The position numbers and the translations under genes are program-made. 64,000 bases of DNA, from contig VXCM01000227.1 in NCBI GenBank assembly GCA_014773175.1, positions 1 to 64,000 of the forward strand, given 5' to 3'. The stretch is from Lucifuga dentata (taxonomy: Eukaryota > Chordata > Actinopteri > Ophidiiformes > Bythitidae). The notes below the pieces were generated by a model. The model was not told the DNA's origin, made no database searches, and saw only the letters and a program-made list of their open reading frames with translations. Shown here one piece after another: positions 1 through 12,439 of this stretch (position 1 is the stretch's first letter; each line of letters begins with the position of its first letter).

Positions 1-60
1 TGGAGGCAGATGATTCGCTGTGGTGACCCCTGAAGGGAAAGCCGAAAGGAAAAGAAGAAG
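1..60 (+). mobile_element. 3' end of a fish interspersed repeat, cut by window edge
   Basis: The sequence resembles the very common fish motif of the form gatccgctgtggcgacccc followed by an AAG-rich tail. Only the last 60 bp are present. Confidence 0.55.
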
Positions 61-2599
61 ATTCCCAGATGTCTAGAATTACACCCATCTGTTCATAGTC
101 ATTAACTTTTAGGGATTATTCTAGATTTCTCATGATTATTTCTGATTTTTCCCAATTTATGTAGGGTCATCCCACTTCTTCAGGGTCATTTGACTTGATT
201 TTTAAGAGGAAAAGATTAAGGAAGGTTCAACCTTGAGAAACCTTACAGTAACAGTAGCAGGGCCAAAAATGACTTCCTGGGACAGTTCCCTGAGAAGTTA
301 GCTAAGATGTTAAATATTCCTGTCAAATTCAATCGCATATAAAAAAGGGAATGAAAAAAGGAAAGAAATTTTACGCAAATATGAATCAAGAAATCTATAG
401 ACTAGACTTTTATTGGGTTGCTCCTGCTGTGAGTTTGCTTTGGCCATTTCACATTTTTCTACTGTTCAACTTGTGTTTTATATGTAAAAAAAAAAAAAAA
501 AAAANAAAAAAAAAAAAAAAAAAATTTCAGGTTCTTTGGTTTTCCTGTAAGATGGGTCCAAGCCGCTCACAGCTGGAAAAGCAAGTAAATGTCGCTAATA
601 GCTACTTATTAGTCATTTGTTTTGAGTTATCAGGGAGGGATTCTGCTTGAAGTGAGGCCAGGATGGAGGAGGGTCGCTCATCAAGTGAAGTGACTGGTGG
701 TGTGGAAATGTAAAGTAGCTGATGAATGGACTGGCTTCTAATTCACCAACAACACACCACAAAACCACAGGAAAGGTTGGTTTTTTCCCTGCTGACATAC
801 TGACCACACAATATTCCGCACATTATTTTAAAGCCGCAGACGTAATGGAGAAAATTCTATTCCTTGAGCTTTGTAAGCTTTCTGAATCTGTTGAAGAATG
901 GAGAAACCCTCCGTCAAAGAACTGATCACCATTAACACCTGTGAAATACAGATTTGTATTTTAAAATCCATTTTAAATTAGCTTTTTTTTTTTTTACATG
1001 TGCTATTCATTTAATTTGTCCTTTGTTCAGTTTTTATTTCAAATACATGGTTTTAATTTTTTAATCAGTAGGTCTGATAAAGACTTCATGAGTAAACACT
1101 TTGGATACCAAGCACATCTAAATTAGCAGGATAATGACTAAGCTGGAGAAAGGAGCATTAAACATTAAATAGCTCATTAAACAAAGGAAGCTGTTTACAT
1201 AAAGGTTTAGAAGATGAGGTGATTCCTGCTGATAAATTAAGCTTACTGATTCTGTCAGTGGCTTTTGAAGTCGATGTTTTACTGTCACTCAGCTGTGACA
1301 GGAATACAGATAGAAAGTGAGACGGCACTGGCGCAAGTCTGACTTGTTTCAGCTGGAAAATATTACTTCCAGCGGGTGATCTGGACAAACTATCTCAGGC
1401 TTTTATCTTTGCACAAGATGAATTACCTCACACCTCTGGTCATAAAATTCCCTTGGCTTTCTGTCAGTTTTAACAACTAACAGTTTCAGCATTACAGTTG
1501 ATTGGCCTCTTCAGGCTGGGAAAAACATGAAGGCTATGAAGAAAGTAGTCTGTAAAAGAAAATGATTGATTTTTGAGCAGAAAAGATAGTGAAATTTTGC
1601 AGACTTTCCACAGAAGCTGACCCTGTAGAACCTTCTGCTGCTTTGGTGAAGGATCCTGAGAGGACCTGACAGATGAAGGTGTGTCCTCCAGATGCCCTGA
1701 AGGTTCTTCCACCTTCAGTCATAAATCCTGTTCGCACCAAAAGCTAACATAGCCAATTAAGGTTTTCTTGCTGACTTGCAGCTTTTTCCACAGATTAATA
1801 GATATCTGCAACACTTTAACTTCAAGCTAGCCAGCCAAATCATGACCAACACTTTATAGCCATTTATACGCTAATGCTTTTTGAAAACTCCCATCACCAC
1901 ATTTATTCTGCTTACCTCAAATATTGCTGTATCGGTGTCAAGCAGGGCCACAGTGACGACACTGTTGGCATTGTTGCACTCATTGGCTCAGTTCTGGCAA
2001 TGGCTTTTGGGCTAGATATGACCCTTAATGCTCCAAAATTTGGTGAGTTTTAGTGTGTTACATTTTGGCCACATATGAACCATAACAAACCAGCTTTAGG
2101 ATGACATATGGCTTGTTAGTAGCAGATATTGTCAATGAGCAACAAGCCAGAGTTACAGCCAGATTGTTGCATGCTATTTAGGGACTAAATGGCAATTTCA
2201 ACATATACACAGCAAAAGGAGCAAGAATATTACATGTTTAGTGTTTTATGAAAAATACACTTAACAGTCATCTATAACTAAGTTACTTTGCTGGATTTTT
2301 ATTGGGATATAAATATATTATTTTATTATGAAACTCATCACATCAGAGGGCTTTTATTATGAAAAGCAGACTGTAAACATTGAGTTGGTGTGTTACACTA
2401 GCAGTGTTAGTCCTTAGCTCACTTCAGAAATAATCATTCAAAAACTCATACTACTATATCTGGCAAGGAAAATGATAATAAATGTGAAACAAACCTATTT
2501 TTATGTAGGCATATTTGCATTGCAGCCTCCAATAATTTATGTAACACTCAGATGTGCTGTAATTCAGTTGAGTCGATGCATCTTTTGGATCACAGAGAT
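61..2599. other. intergenic, no gene seen
   Basis: AT-rich sequence with short open frames only. A poly-A run with one N (505) interrupts it. No coding, RNA or clear repeat signal was recognised. Confidence 0.6.
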
Positions 2600-2720
2600 A
2601 AACATCGTGAGAAAAGTTGGCCCAAGACAGTCAATCAAAATCCATACCAAGTCCCGCCAGGATTTGAACCCGCTACTTCCACCTAGCAGGACGGACGTGC
2701 TACTGAGATAAACCACAGGA
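2600..2720 (-). mobile_element. tRNA-derived SINE (minus strand)
   Basis: On the minus strand an A-box-like TATCTCAGTAGCACG is followed by a B box GGGTTCAAATCCTGG about 35 nt later, then a tRNA-unrelated body. This is the head of a tRNA-derived SINE. Confidence 0.55.
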
Positions 2721-3230
2721 GACTGGCGCACGCTTGCTACAGTTTCCTGCATGAGGAACAGTGGTAGGTAGAATCGCTCTTCAAACAAACTTCTCTGGCC
2801 TCAAAAAGATGATTTAGTCAGCCAAGAAATAGTCTTAAAGCTAGGATGCTGCTGATATAAAAGCAACGCTTATACACTACGAGTCTGCCTTTTGGAACAA
2901 TATTAATTTAGCAGATTGAGGAGCAAGAACAATACTTTCTTAAACTACCATGACTTGGTTAATATTTGCTATAACATAGCAAAAATACATTAAAATTTTA
3001 GTAGTTTAATAGATTTAGTTGTCAATTTTGGTCATTTAAATGCTCACAGTATGGTCAAACTGAAGGAATACTGAGTATTTCTTCTCACTGGGCGGGGTAC
3101 ATAGTGATTATTCACTGTGATTCACCAGAGCCCCATTGGCCAGCACATCTCCAGGTGGAGCCAGACAGATCTTCATGATAACTGGAGCTGCCCACGTAGC
3201 GCAAGGCTACCTGCCATACATCAGCCTTAC

Positions 3231-3357
3231 AAGCCTGTACTCTGCCCGTTTCCACCTCCCACAACGAGGATGTGGGGTTGGATTTTGGGAGGTNAAGCCT
3301 GTACTCTGCCCGTTTCCACCTCCCACAACGAGGATGTGGGGTTGGATTTTGGGAGGT
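3231..3357. repeat. assembly duplication, 63 bp twice around N3294
   Basis: 3231..3293 and 3295..3357 are identical and separated by one N. This is best read as an unmerged contig overlap. Confidence 0.9.
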
Positions 3358-3709
3358 ATACTTAACATCAGCTTCTAATTCTGGCCATTTCAATCATAAA
3401 ACCCCCCAAAAATGCCATTACTATGATGCCTTTTCAAACCTACCAAAGGAATAAAGGAGTACTATTAACTGCTGTTTTTTGGCAAATTTAAGCGAACAAC
3501 AAAACATCAAATTGCAGTATCATTAGCTACTAGTTCTTGGCCATTTCAAAGCTAACAAAGGTTGTTTTTGTTTCAGTAAGTAACATTAGCTGATAATTTT
3601 GGCCTTTTCAAGGCTATAAAGATGAAATTAACATTACCATCCACTCAGCGGACAGACAATTGACCATTTCCGCCAGCCTGGGCAGGTATCCATGCAGGTG
3701 ACATTACAA

Positions 3710-3850
3710 GAAATTTGTACAAATTGCAAAAATTCATCAAAGATCAGAAATTCGTCCAAGATAAAAATTCATCCACGATAAAATTCTGCAATAAATCCAC
3801 AATAAAATTTTTCCAAGATTTTCTAGAAATTAGTACAAGATCTATTCAAG
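3710..3850 (+). repeat. degenerate minisatellite-like tract
   Basis: Short diverged units of the form aaattcatccaagat recur about eight times. Similar pieces reappear at about 4655-4760 next to the hAT-like fragment. Confidence 0.45.
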
Positions 3851-4719
3851 AAATGTGTCCATACTGTGCAATTGAACAAAATGTAAAGGCAAACATGGCT
3901 CAAATTGATCATAGATTACAGTTTACATGAACAATTAACAATTCACTTGGATTATATGAACAGTTCACTTACCATTATATCTTGCTTGTCTAGCTGCACA
4001 TCTCCTTGGTGGTTCACATCAAGACATATGACGTCTGGCTTCTGCTGGATTATGGAATCTACACCAAAACACAGAATGGGAATCACACACAGTTATTGTG
4101 TGTTGCTGGAATACGAGTTCATTTTAAGCATAATACGGAAACATCAACATGGTTGGTTTATCATTATTACCTGGGTGAGGTGATGGCATCTCAGTCCGTC
4201 AGGTAGTTTCCATCCAATAAGAGGGACAGGAACAGGAGGAACCAGATGGCATCCTAAATGTGGGGTTGGATTTTCAGCTGTCAGTATCATTAGCTGTTTT
4301 TGGCCATTCATATATATAAATAAATTAAATATTAACTGCTAGTTTCAGCCATTTCAAGGCTCAGTACCATCACTGCCAGTGATATTAGCTGCTCAAGTTG
4401 TAAAAAGTAAATAAATGAATGTGATTATCAGTAGCTATTAATATTTGCCATTTCAGACCTAATAAAATAATTTAACAATATTAACTATTTTTTTGCCAAT
4501 AAATATCATAAATTAGCAATACAATTATGACTTTGTTACTTACAAAATAATTCTCTGTGAAGGCTCCTCTTTTCAATTCAAACTTGATGGTTTTCTTCTG
4601 ATGCATTGGGGTTGCAAATATCCATTCAAGCGATTCTGGCAAATGCGATATATCGCTAGAAATTCATCCACGAATCATAAAATTCCTCCATCATCAGAAA
4701 TTTCTCCATATAAGCCAGA

Positions 4720-5165
4720 ATACAAATCTACACAATACAAATCTTCCACAAATAAAATTTTCAATAAGACAAAGGTCCGTTTATTAATTTTTATTGGGAA
4801 TTTAGGGTGTCGAAACTAGCTGCGCGATCAACTCTCAATGAGCCCAACGCTGTGTCAACCCATCGTTGTCATGGAGATGATGGGACACTGAATGTGATNC
4901 TCTCAATGAGCCCAACGCTGTGTCAACCCATCGTTGTCATGGAGATGATGGGACACTGAATGTGATTGGACAAAACCAAAGCAGAGTAGATATTCTCACA
5001 CAGATAGTGGAGCAGTCGGACAAATTTTAACTCATTGTGTCACAGTGATGTCTCGCAGATAATACCAAAAATATATATGAAAAGTAAAATTTGCTCAGAG
5101 TCCGGAGACAGTTGTGGCTTGGTCTGGATTTAGACCGGAGTCCGGACTTTGAGGATGATTGATAT
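4720..5165 (+). mobile_element. hAT-like MITE fragment, copy A
   Basis: It shares long stretches with 56806..57190: ccacaaataaaatttt, caacccatcgttgtcatgga and gcagagtagatattctcacac. It also contains an N-joined 67-bp false duplication (4832..4898 = 4900..4966). Confidence 0.55.
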
Positions 5166-5924
5166 AAGCAATACATTTGTTCAAGATATGAAAAGAAAGT
5201 CTCCAAAAAACATCCCCAAAGGCAAAAATCACCTAATAAATTCAGTTTTGACCATTTCTAGGCTAACATGGGTGTGTCATAGCATTTAGCGAACACATTA
5301 CAAATAGTGATAGCATATAGCACCAAATCATTGCAATGAGCATGTTAGCAGTCACAGTAGCAAACACATTACAAGCAGCAAGTAAGAAGTCATAGCATAA
5401 AATAGCATATATAGTAGCAAAGTCATTTCCATCAGCAAGTAAGCAGTCCTAGCATAGCATATAGCAGCAAACACACTGCTAATATGCCAACAAGCAAGAC
5501 TGCCAAAATGTTAAGAGAGCAGGAACTAGCATAGCAAGCTATCATCCACAGAGCAACACAACGCATATGAAAGCAATATTAAAATAAAGATTCTTACCTG
5601 TGTTGTCCTCTGTCGTGTGCGTTAATGATTCTCAACTGTAATTCCTGACTTCAACAGAAGGGTGCCAGACATAGCATAGCATAGAGAAAAACACACTGCT
5701 AACTAAAGTAGCAAATCATGCTACTAGCAGTAGCCAGCTTGCTAACATGCGCGCCAGCAAAGATGAAAGTAGGAGTACTAAAGTGCATGAGTGTGAGCTT
5801 TTAACACACTACAGCAACACATGCGTCATTTCATAAACTGATGAAAGACTGAAAGCAACATGTTCAGAGTTCAACAAACCATCTTAGCCACTAAAAACGC
5901 TGAGAAGCTAACATACACACACAG

Positions 5925-5988
5925 CACAAACTGTAATTTCATTATATGTTAGGTATAATGACAATAAAGCTATTCTATTCTATTCTAA
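5925..5988 (+). mobile_element. LINE 3' tail
   Basis: tgacaataaagctattctattctattct is the typical 3' end with short tail repeats of fish L2-type LINEs. No reverse transcriptase frame is left upstream. Confidence 0.55.
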
Positions 5989-6338
5989 CTCCAGCAGCAA
6001 AGTTAAACAGGATCCTACCTGCTCAGGTGTTCCGCGTAAGATGGAAAGACGCAAGTGGAAGATTCCCAGGTGTATTTATACATCCTGGTTTCACCACTAT
6101 GAACTGAGGTAAGGTGAGACATATTTATATTTTTAAAGTCATTTATTTTTCAAAAGGTAGCAGCCATACTCATAACCAACTCAGTAATTTCATTTTTAAA
6201 TATATTATGTCAGAGTTGCACAAATTGTAAATATTGCAGTATTTGATCATTATAGGCTTGCTGAGCTCCCTTACCTGTTAGTTTAATCCACACATGTAGT
6301 CACGTGGCATTTGACTGCACGGACATATGAGAGCTTAC

Positions 6339-6988
6339 TTAAAGGACCATACCGTCCATTTTTCATGTTTGAGCCTAATAATTTTCATACACGTTACGTT
6401 ACTGACAATCATTTCCCAAAGGATAAAATAGTATTTCAGTTTTCCTGATATTTTGCAAAATCTCTTAATCTTCCAAAATCAAATATTCAAGCGATACACC
6501 CACCTTAAAAATCCATGTTTCTCCTGCTAATAGTTACTCAGCCTTATGAAGTCACTGTCTTTTAAATTTTTCCATAAACACAGGTCTTCTTTTGGGACTA
6601 TATTCCAGTGGAGACATACATTCACTCCACGCTTTATATTGCACTTAAACGCTAAAATTATGTAACTTTGGGGGGAAAAAAAGCCTGAATGCATGTCTTG
6701 TTCATGATAATGGATTACCTATTCCAAGAACGTTTTAATATCAACAAGTTGATTTTAATAACGTACCAGAGTGAACTGAAACCAATGGTGGTCTGGAAGG
6801 TAGGAAAAACATTTTTAATTCACAGTTCCAGTAGTATGCTTTGGGAAAGGATTTTCAGTAACGTTACGTGTATGAAAATTGAATATATTAGACTCAAACA
6901 TGCAAAATGGTAGTATGGTCCNACGTTACGTGTATGAAAATTGAATATATTAGACTCAAACATGCAAAATGGTAGTATGGTCCTTTAA
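6339..6988 (+). mobile_element. TTAA-flanked MITE, copy 1
   Basis: It begins TTAAAGGACCATACC and ends GGTCCTTTAA, with inverted terminal repeats of about 85 bp. 6861..6921 is repeated exactly after N6922, so the true length is about 588 bp. It has no coding capacity. Confidence 0.85.
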
Positions 6989-7239
6989 AAGCAGAAAAGA
7001 TTATTTTGCATATAAAAGCAAAACATTGCAAGAAACCAAAATTAGCTGACAATGACATAACCTGTGGAAAATATTTTATATACTGAACTAAATTACATGA
7101 GTTCATTGGACAAGAATACCAAAGGGGACATGGAAACTGAATTATTGGAAATATACATATAAATAGTCCACCCAGTAGCAGATCTTTCCACTGGGCAAGT
7201 TAGGTAATTGCTGTTCCATTTGCAGTCATATATCTTACA

Positions 7240-7345
7240 TGACCGACTTCCAACTTGTGCTGTAGCTCATTTGGTGGAGATTTGATCTCATCATACTGAG
7301 ACTGTCAGTTTAAATCCACCAGTCATTCTTTGAAAAACTCGTGTG
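7240..7345 (+). mobile_element. possible degraded tRNA-derived SINE
   Basis: TAGCTCATTTGGTGGAGA resembles an A box and agtttaaatccacc a decayed B box at tRNA spacing. Weak evidence. Confidence 0.35.
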
Positions 7346-9375
7346 GATTTAAGACTAAATGAAAAAAGAAAAAAGTTGTCAGAGATGGAAATAAATAAAT
7401 TATTATATAGCACAGCAGTGAAGTGATATTTGGATTTCTTTTTAATTTCACTCCTAGTCTATTAATTTTACCAAAGTCATTGTTTTTAAGACTGTCTTTT
7501 TTATTTCTTAATTTTGTTTTAATGTTGTAAAAATATTTGGAAAAATGTTACATAAATAAAGTTTAGGATTACTATTATTAAGGACACTTTATTCATTGTA
7601 AATTGCCTTTATAATTTATTCATATTTTTTTGATTGAACCTATGGGAGAACTGTTCTCGTAGTTATTAATCATTATTATGTGTTCATGTTCATATTCATA
7701 CGTGTTTTCACACGTTTTAGACATTCATGTTTCTGTGATACCAATTGACCACCATAACAATAAAATTAACATTAAAATTTTGATTTATCTGTTATTTAGA
7801 GTATACTGTGTATGCCTTACACTTTAGTTTAACACGTATACTTATACATATACGTATGTTTGTACATATACAGTATAGTGGCACTATGTACCATACACAT
7901 ATACGCTCACATGATCTGGCTCCCCCCTCTGGACAAAAGGACAATTAAACTGGAATGATGTCTAATGCAGCTGTTGAAAGAACAAATATCCAAAGGGATG
8001 CAAAGGAAAGCAAATGAAAATATGTTCCAATCATGGCAGCATGACATCGTATAAATCTGTGCAGTCTCTGCTGTTATAAAATGTTTTTAATCTCAATTTT
8101 ATTCCAGATTTCAGAGGGAAATATTGTATTTTTACTCTGCTGCATTTAGCTGATGGCATACTGAGTTTAACATGAGATGACCTCATAAAATATTGTTGTT
8201 TGTCAGGTAAAACCCTTGTATCTCAAGCTTGTTTTTAGCTAATTGGCAGAATTCATACTTATTATCTAACAAAGACAAAAAGGTTGAGGAATGTTGTCAA
8301 ACTGTAGAGAAGCCTGTGATTTCTCAGCTACAGAAAGCATGAAAATCTGCAAAACTAAAGATACGAGGGTTTTGTTAATCAGTTTTTGGTGAAAAATGTG
8401 TTTGCATTGTCAGTTAGTTGTATTATTTCATTCCAAAATTGCCATTATTTTATTCCAGCCTACCTGAAATTGAGATTGAGAATTGAGTGAATTTTTCTGT
8501 CAGGTGAAAAATTTTTTAGAATTTGGTGGATTTCATGACTGATGCTTTACCAGATGCACACTGCTAATGCAGCAGCTAATTTAGCATGCAGTACTTTCAC
8601 TCATTTTATTTTCCTATCATGCTATTAAGTAAATGATTTGAGCCTTTCTTCCATGCCCATGTAATCTTTGTAATAAATAGCATCTTTGAGTCCTTTGTAA
8701 AATTATACTTGTTGCATAATTACATTTGATCTGAAGGTAACACATTTATCTGTTAATGTAATCACATTGTAATGGTTCTACATTTGGAATTCTTTTTTTT
8801 TCATCCAATGGTGTAATGATGCAGCGGTGTCAAAGGAGCAGCAGCTGTAGGCAGAAAAGCAGAGAGAAAGAAGCAAATATATATTTTTAATATTGGAGGT
8901 GATGTGTTGAAGGCCTGTGGGAGGTGACGATGAGCCGCTCTCTTCATCATCAGGAAAAAAAAACATACAGCACAGCAGAGCCGAGCTGCTTGTTGATGTT
9001 TGCTGAGGTGATGGCGGGAAGCTTCCAGGCTGCTCTCAGCTCCTCTGCTGCACATGAATGGCTCCATAAAAACCAAAAAAACAGTGTGAGGAGGATGAGT
9101 CAGACCACAGTGACTTGGGCTCTTTGTATCTGTGCAAACCAAGGACTGATGATTCATGGGTAAAATCATGACATGCTGTTTAGAGAACAAGATGTACAGG
9201 AGACAGAACACAGAAAAATGGGGGTTTGGGGACTGTGAATGTTTCAGGTTAAAAATACACAGAAGTGGAAGTAACTCAGGACATTTACTGAATATGTCAA
9301 GTACCATGATGAGTTTCAGAAACTTTCTACTTTTACTTCACAACATTTCAGAGGGAGATATAGGGATATATTTTA
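7346..9375. other. intergenic, no gene seen
   Basis: AT-rich DNA. A minus-strand open frame at 8801..9307 has no recognisable domain, splice context or composition to support it. Confidence 0.55.
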
Positions 9376-9655
9376 CTTTGTCTTTCTTGGCTTTCTCTTT
9401 CCTTTATTCCTTCCTTCCTTTTTTATTTTTTGTTTTTCTTTCTCTTTCGTGTTTTCTCCCATCCCCCGCTTCACCAATTTCATCCTCTTCTTTTTTCATT
9501 CTTTTATCATTTTCTCTCTTTCCTTCCTTCTGTCTTTATTGTATCTTTCCTTGTTTCCCTTCATTCCTTCTTTCTTATGTCTTTTCCTTCTCCTTTGATC
9601 CTTTACTTCTTCTTTCTTTCCCCATCTTCCCTATTTTTTTTTAACCATTTCTTTC
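9376..9655 (+). repeat. polypyrimidine (CT-rich) tract
   Basis: About 280 bp almost entirely C and T on the plus strand, made of imperfect ttcctttc-type units. It has no simple fixed period. Confidence 0.9.
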
Positions 9656-10023
9656 CTTATTTAACCGATTAAAATCATGAAAAAAAAAAAGTTGAGATAC
9701 AGTTTTGACATGACGGTGGAACCAAACTCCTTTTCTTCACTCTGGGTCACTGTGCATTTGTATGATTTCTAATCCAACATGTAACATCAAAGAAGAATTG
9801 TGCAATAAATGTCAAGATCATGCAATTTAATCAGAGCAATAAGTGCTGCCTCCACTGACGAGCCTAATATCTTTATTCCTCTTTGAAAAGCACTTAGAGC
9901 AGCCATTACTGCGACGCAGGCCAGCATGGATCCAACTCAGAGCTCAGGTAATGTAATAGCGGTGTCAGATTACACATGATGGCCGGCACGTACGCTGCCC
10001 CAAAACCTCAGGGCTCAGGTGTA

Positions 10024-10024
<1 letters not shown>

Positions 10025-10084
<60 letters not shown>
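10025..10084 (+). repeat. (CA)30 microsatellite
   Basis: Thirty uninterrupted CA units. Confidence 0.98.
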
Positions 10085-10085
<1 letters not shown>

Positions 10086-10171
10086 CAATTATCCAATTTC
10101 CATATTGATCCCTGTCTCTTATCACATCTGTTACATTCACTGGAAAGATGGCACACAAACATCAAAAAATG

Positions 10172-10180
10172 ACACACACA

Positions 10181-10212
<32 letters not shown>

Positions 10213-10213
10213 A
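10172..10213 (+). repeat. compound (AC)n(AG)n microsatellite
   Basis: About 14 AC units run directly into about seven AG units. Confidence 0.95.
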
Positions 10214-10946
10214 ACAATTTCAAATGTGTACAACAAATGGCCCACAGCTAATGGGTTTCCATTATCTATTTTTCTTGATTTATGAGAACAAACAAACAGC
10301 AAGCTAATCACTGTTCAACATTAAACTTCAAAGTAATTGAATCCCATTTACAGATTATATCTGAAACTACAATTAAGCTTTATAAATGAACAGTCACACA
10401 TCATATGTCATCAATAACAAGGAATCACTTCTTAAGCACGGTGGATTGATGACAATGCTGGAATGAAGCTGAAATGGTGTAACAGTGTGTGTGTTCCATA
10501 TGTCACCAAGCATGAAAAACATGCAAAGATAAATACATTTGCATATACAGTAATGTGGGTCTATATGAAGGGTTGCATGACTATTAATGTTGTTAGTCTT
10601 TAGTCGCGTAGCTGTCATAAAGAAATGTAAAGAGAAGTTGTTCTTCATCACTGCTTAAGTTGATATATGTATTTAAATTGATGTGCAATTTTGGAATAGT
10701 GCAATGCAAAGCTGAGGAAAGACCAAACTGTATGTTTGGTGATGTCATCGTGATGTCACATCACGATTTTGACTTTAAAATAACAAAAGAAAAAAACATA
10801 TACATACACACAATGGATGATTAAAACCATCCCTCACTGACTAAAATCAATTAATAAATAAGCCATCTGATAAAATCCCTGATAGGTTTAAGTTACTAAA
10901 ATTTTCATATAAAGTTATATGCATCACAAGCATTATTTTTGCCAGG

Positions 10947-10947
10947 G

Positions 10948-10978
<31 letters not shown>

Positions 10979-10983
10979 TTTTT
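10947..10983 (+). repeat. (TTTA)n microsatellite
   Basis: About nine TTTA units without interruption. Confidence 0.95.
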
Positions 10984-11164
10984 GGTCCTTTTTTTAGAAT
11001 ATAATGTTGGATTTCTAACTTTCTCGATGTTTAACATGTAACGACAGTATCTTAGAACATGTGTTGGAGCGTTATGTGGATCGGACGCTGACAAACCAAC
11101 CAGTCACACTTCTCTTAAAATCCAGCAGAGGGCAGTAAACCCAGCAGTTATCAGTCGCAATCAG

Positions 11165-11757
11165 TTAAAGGACCATACCACCCATTTTGCATGTTTGAGC
11201 CTAATATATTCAATTTTCATATACATTATGTTACTGATAATCATTTCCCAAGAGATAAAACCGTATTTCAGCTTTACTGATATTTTGCAAAATCTCTAAA
11301 CCTTTCAAAATCAAATATTCAAGTGATACACCCACCTTAAAAATCCATGTTTCGCCTGCTAATAGTTACGCAAAATTATGAAGTCATGGTCATTAAAATT
11401 GTTTGATAAATGCAGGTCTTCTTTTGGGACTATATTCCCCGGTGGAGGCATACATTCACTCCATGCTTTTTATTGAGCTTAAACATTAAAATATGAAACT
11501 TATGGGAAAAAAAAAAAAACCTGAATACACATCTTGTTGGCGATGATGGATTACCTATGCCAAGAACGTTTCAAGTTTCAACAAGTTGATTTTAATAGCA
11601 GAATGAACTGAAACTAATGGCGGTCTGGAAGGTAGGAAAAACATGTTTAAATCACCGTTCCAGTAGTATCCTTGGGGAAATGATTGTCAGCAACGTAACG
11701 TATGAAAATTGAATATATTAGGCTCAAACATGCAAAATGGGTGGTATGGTCCTTTAA
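11165..11757 (+). mobile_element. TTAA-flanked MITE, copy 2, downstream of mlnr
   Basis: 593 bp. The first and last roughly 60 bases are near-perfect inverted repeats starting TTAAAGGACCATACCACCCA. It is clearly the same family as 6339..6988 and 24060..24714. It ends about 150 bp beyond the mlnr poly(A) signal. Confidence 0.9.
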
Positions 11758-11903
11758 TGATTTCAAAGCATTGCTCAGCTCTAATGCATATGAAACAAAA
11801 CCTGAATATGAATTTAAAACTTGTTTTCCTGGAAGCATATTTTTGTTCTAAAAATCAAAATTCATAAGCAGGTTTTGTTGACAAAAGATGAAATCTAACA
11901 AGT

Positions 11904-12131
11904 TTTATTTTTTTTCAGGGTGACAGATAATCCACTGATAACATTCAGTTTCTAAACAAAATGCCTCTGAGTAATGAAAAGCTCTGCTGCACAGCCGAAC
12001 TCGTAGCCCTGATGGAGCAAATATTCCTCCTCTAAATCTACAACATCTCCTCCGTCTACTCTTTAGTTGCAGCTTGTGATCTTGAAAGATCTTAATCCTG
12101 AAAAACTCAGACGACTGTGTGTTAACGTTCC
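11904..12131 (-). other. mlnr: mlnr 3' UTR with poly(A) signal
   Basis: AATAAA on the minus strand at 11909..11904, about 220 nt after the stop, is the first canonical signal downstream. The 3' part of this UTR is shared with sequence at 24.8-24.9 kb. Confidence 0.5.
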
Positions 12132-12439
12132 TCAGACTCCAGTCAGGCTTTCGTTGAGGGTGGTGATGTCGTCTATCACGCAGAGCTGCCTCTGGCCTCG
12201 GTTGGCCTGTCTGGGCCGTTGGTGCAGCAGGAAGAGACGTTTGGCTGCGGCTCTGTACTTGCGGGACATGAGGTTGTAGACAACGGGGTTGACGGAGGCG
12301 CTGAGGTAGCACAGCACCATGGCGGCCATGTTAAACTTCTGGCTCAGCATGGCGGTGTCGTAGTCATCCACCTGAGCAAAGAGGTTCCTGCCGATGTGGT
12401 AGGGCAGCCAGCAGATGATGAAGGCCAAAACCACCACCA
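12132..12439 (-). CDS. mlnr: mlnr exon 2, TM6-TM7 and C-tail
   Basis: 308 nt coding residues 262-363 and the TGA stop at 12134..12132. The acceptor is a strong pyrimidine tract ending ctctctcag. It encodes AFIICWLPYHIGRNLF (TM6), CYLSASVNPVVYNLMSRKYR (TM7 and helix 8) and a short polar tail. Confidence 0.93.

Noticed and set aside
8801..9307. 168-residue minus-strand open frame
   Set aside because: No recognisable domain or splice context. Its composition is like translated non-coding AT-rich DNA.
9156..9644. 162-residue Phe/Leu/Ser-rich plus-strand frame resembling a membrane protein
   Set aside because: It is translation of the polypyrimidine tract, which yields Phe, Leu and Ser in any frame.
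10025..10198. CRISPR-like regular repeats
   Set aside because: They are simple CA microsatellites with no spacers. The window is vertebrate DNA.
9976..10251. Thr/His repeat open frame
   Set aside because: It is translation of a CA microsatellite.
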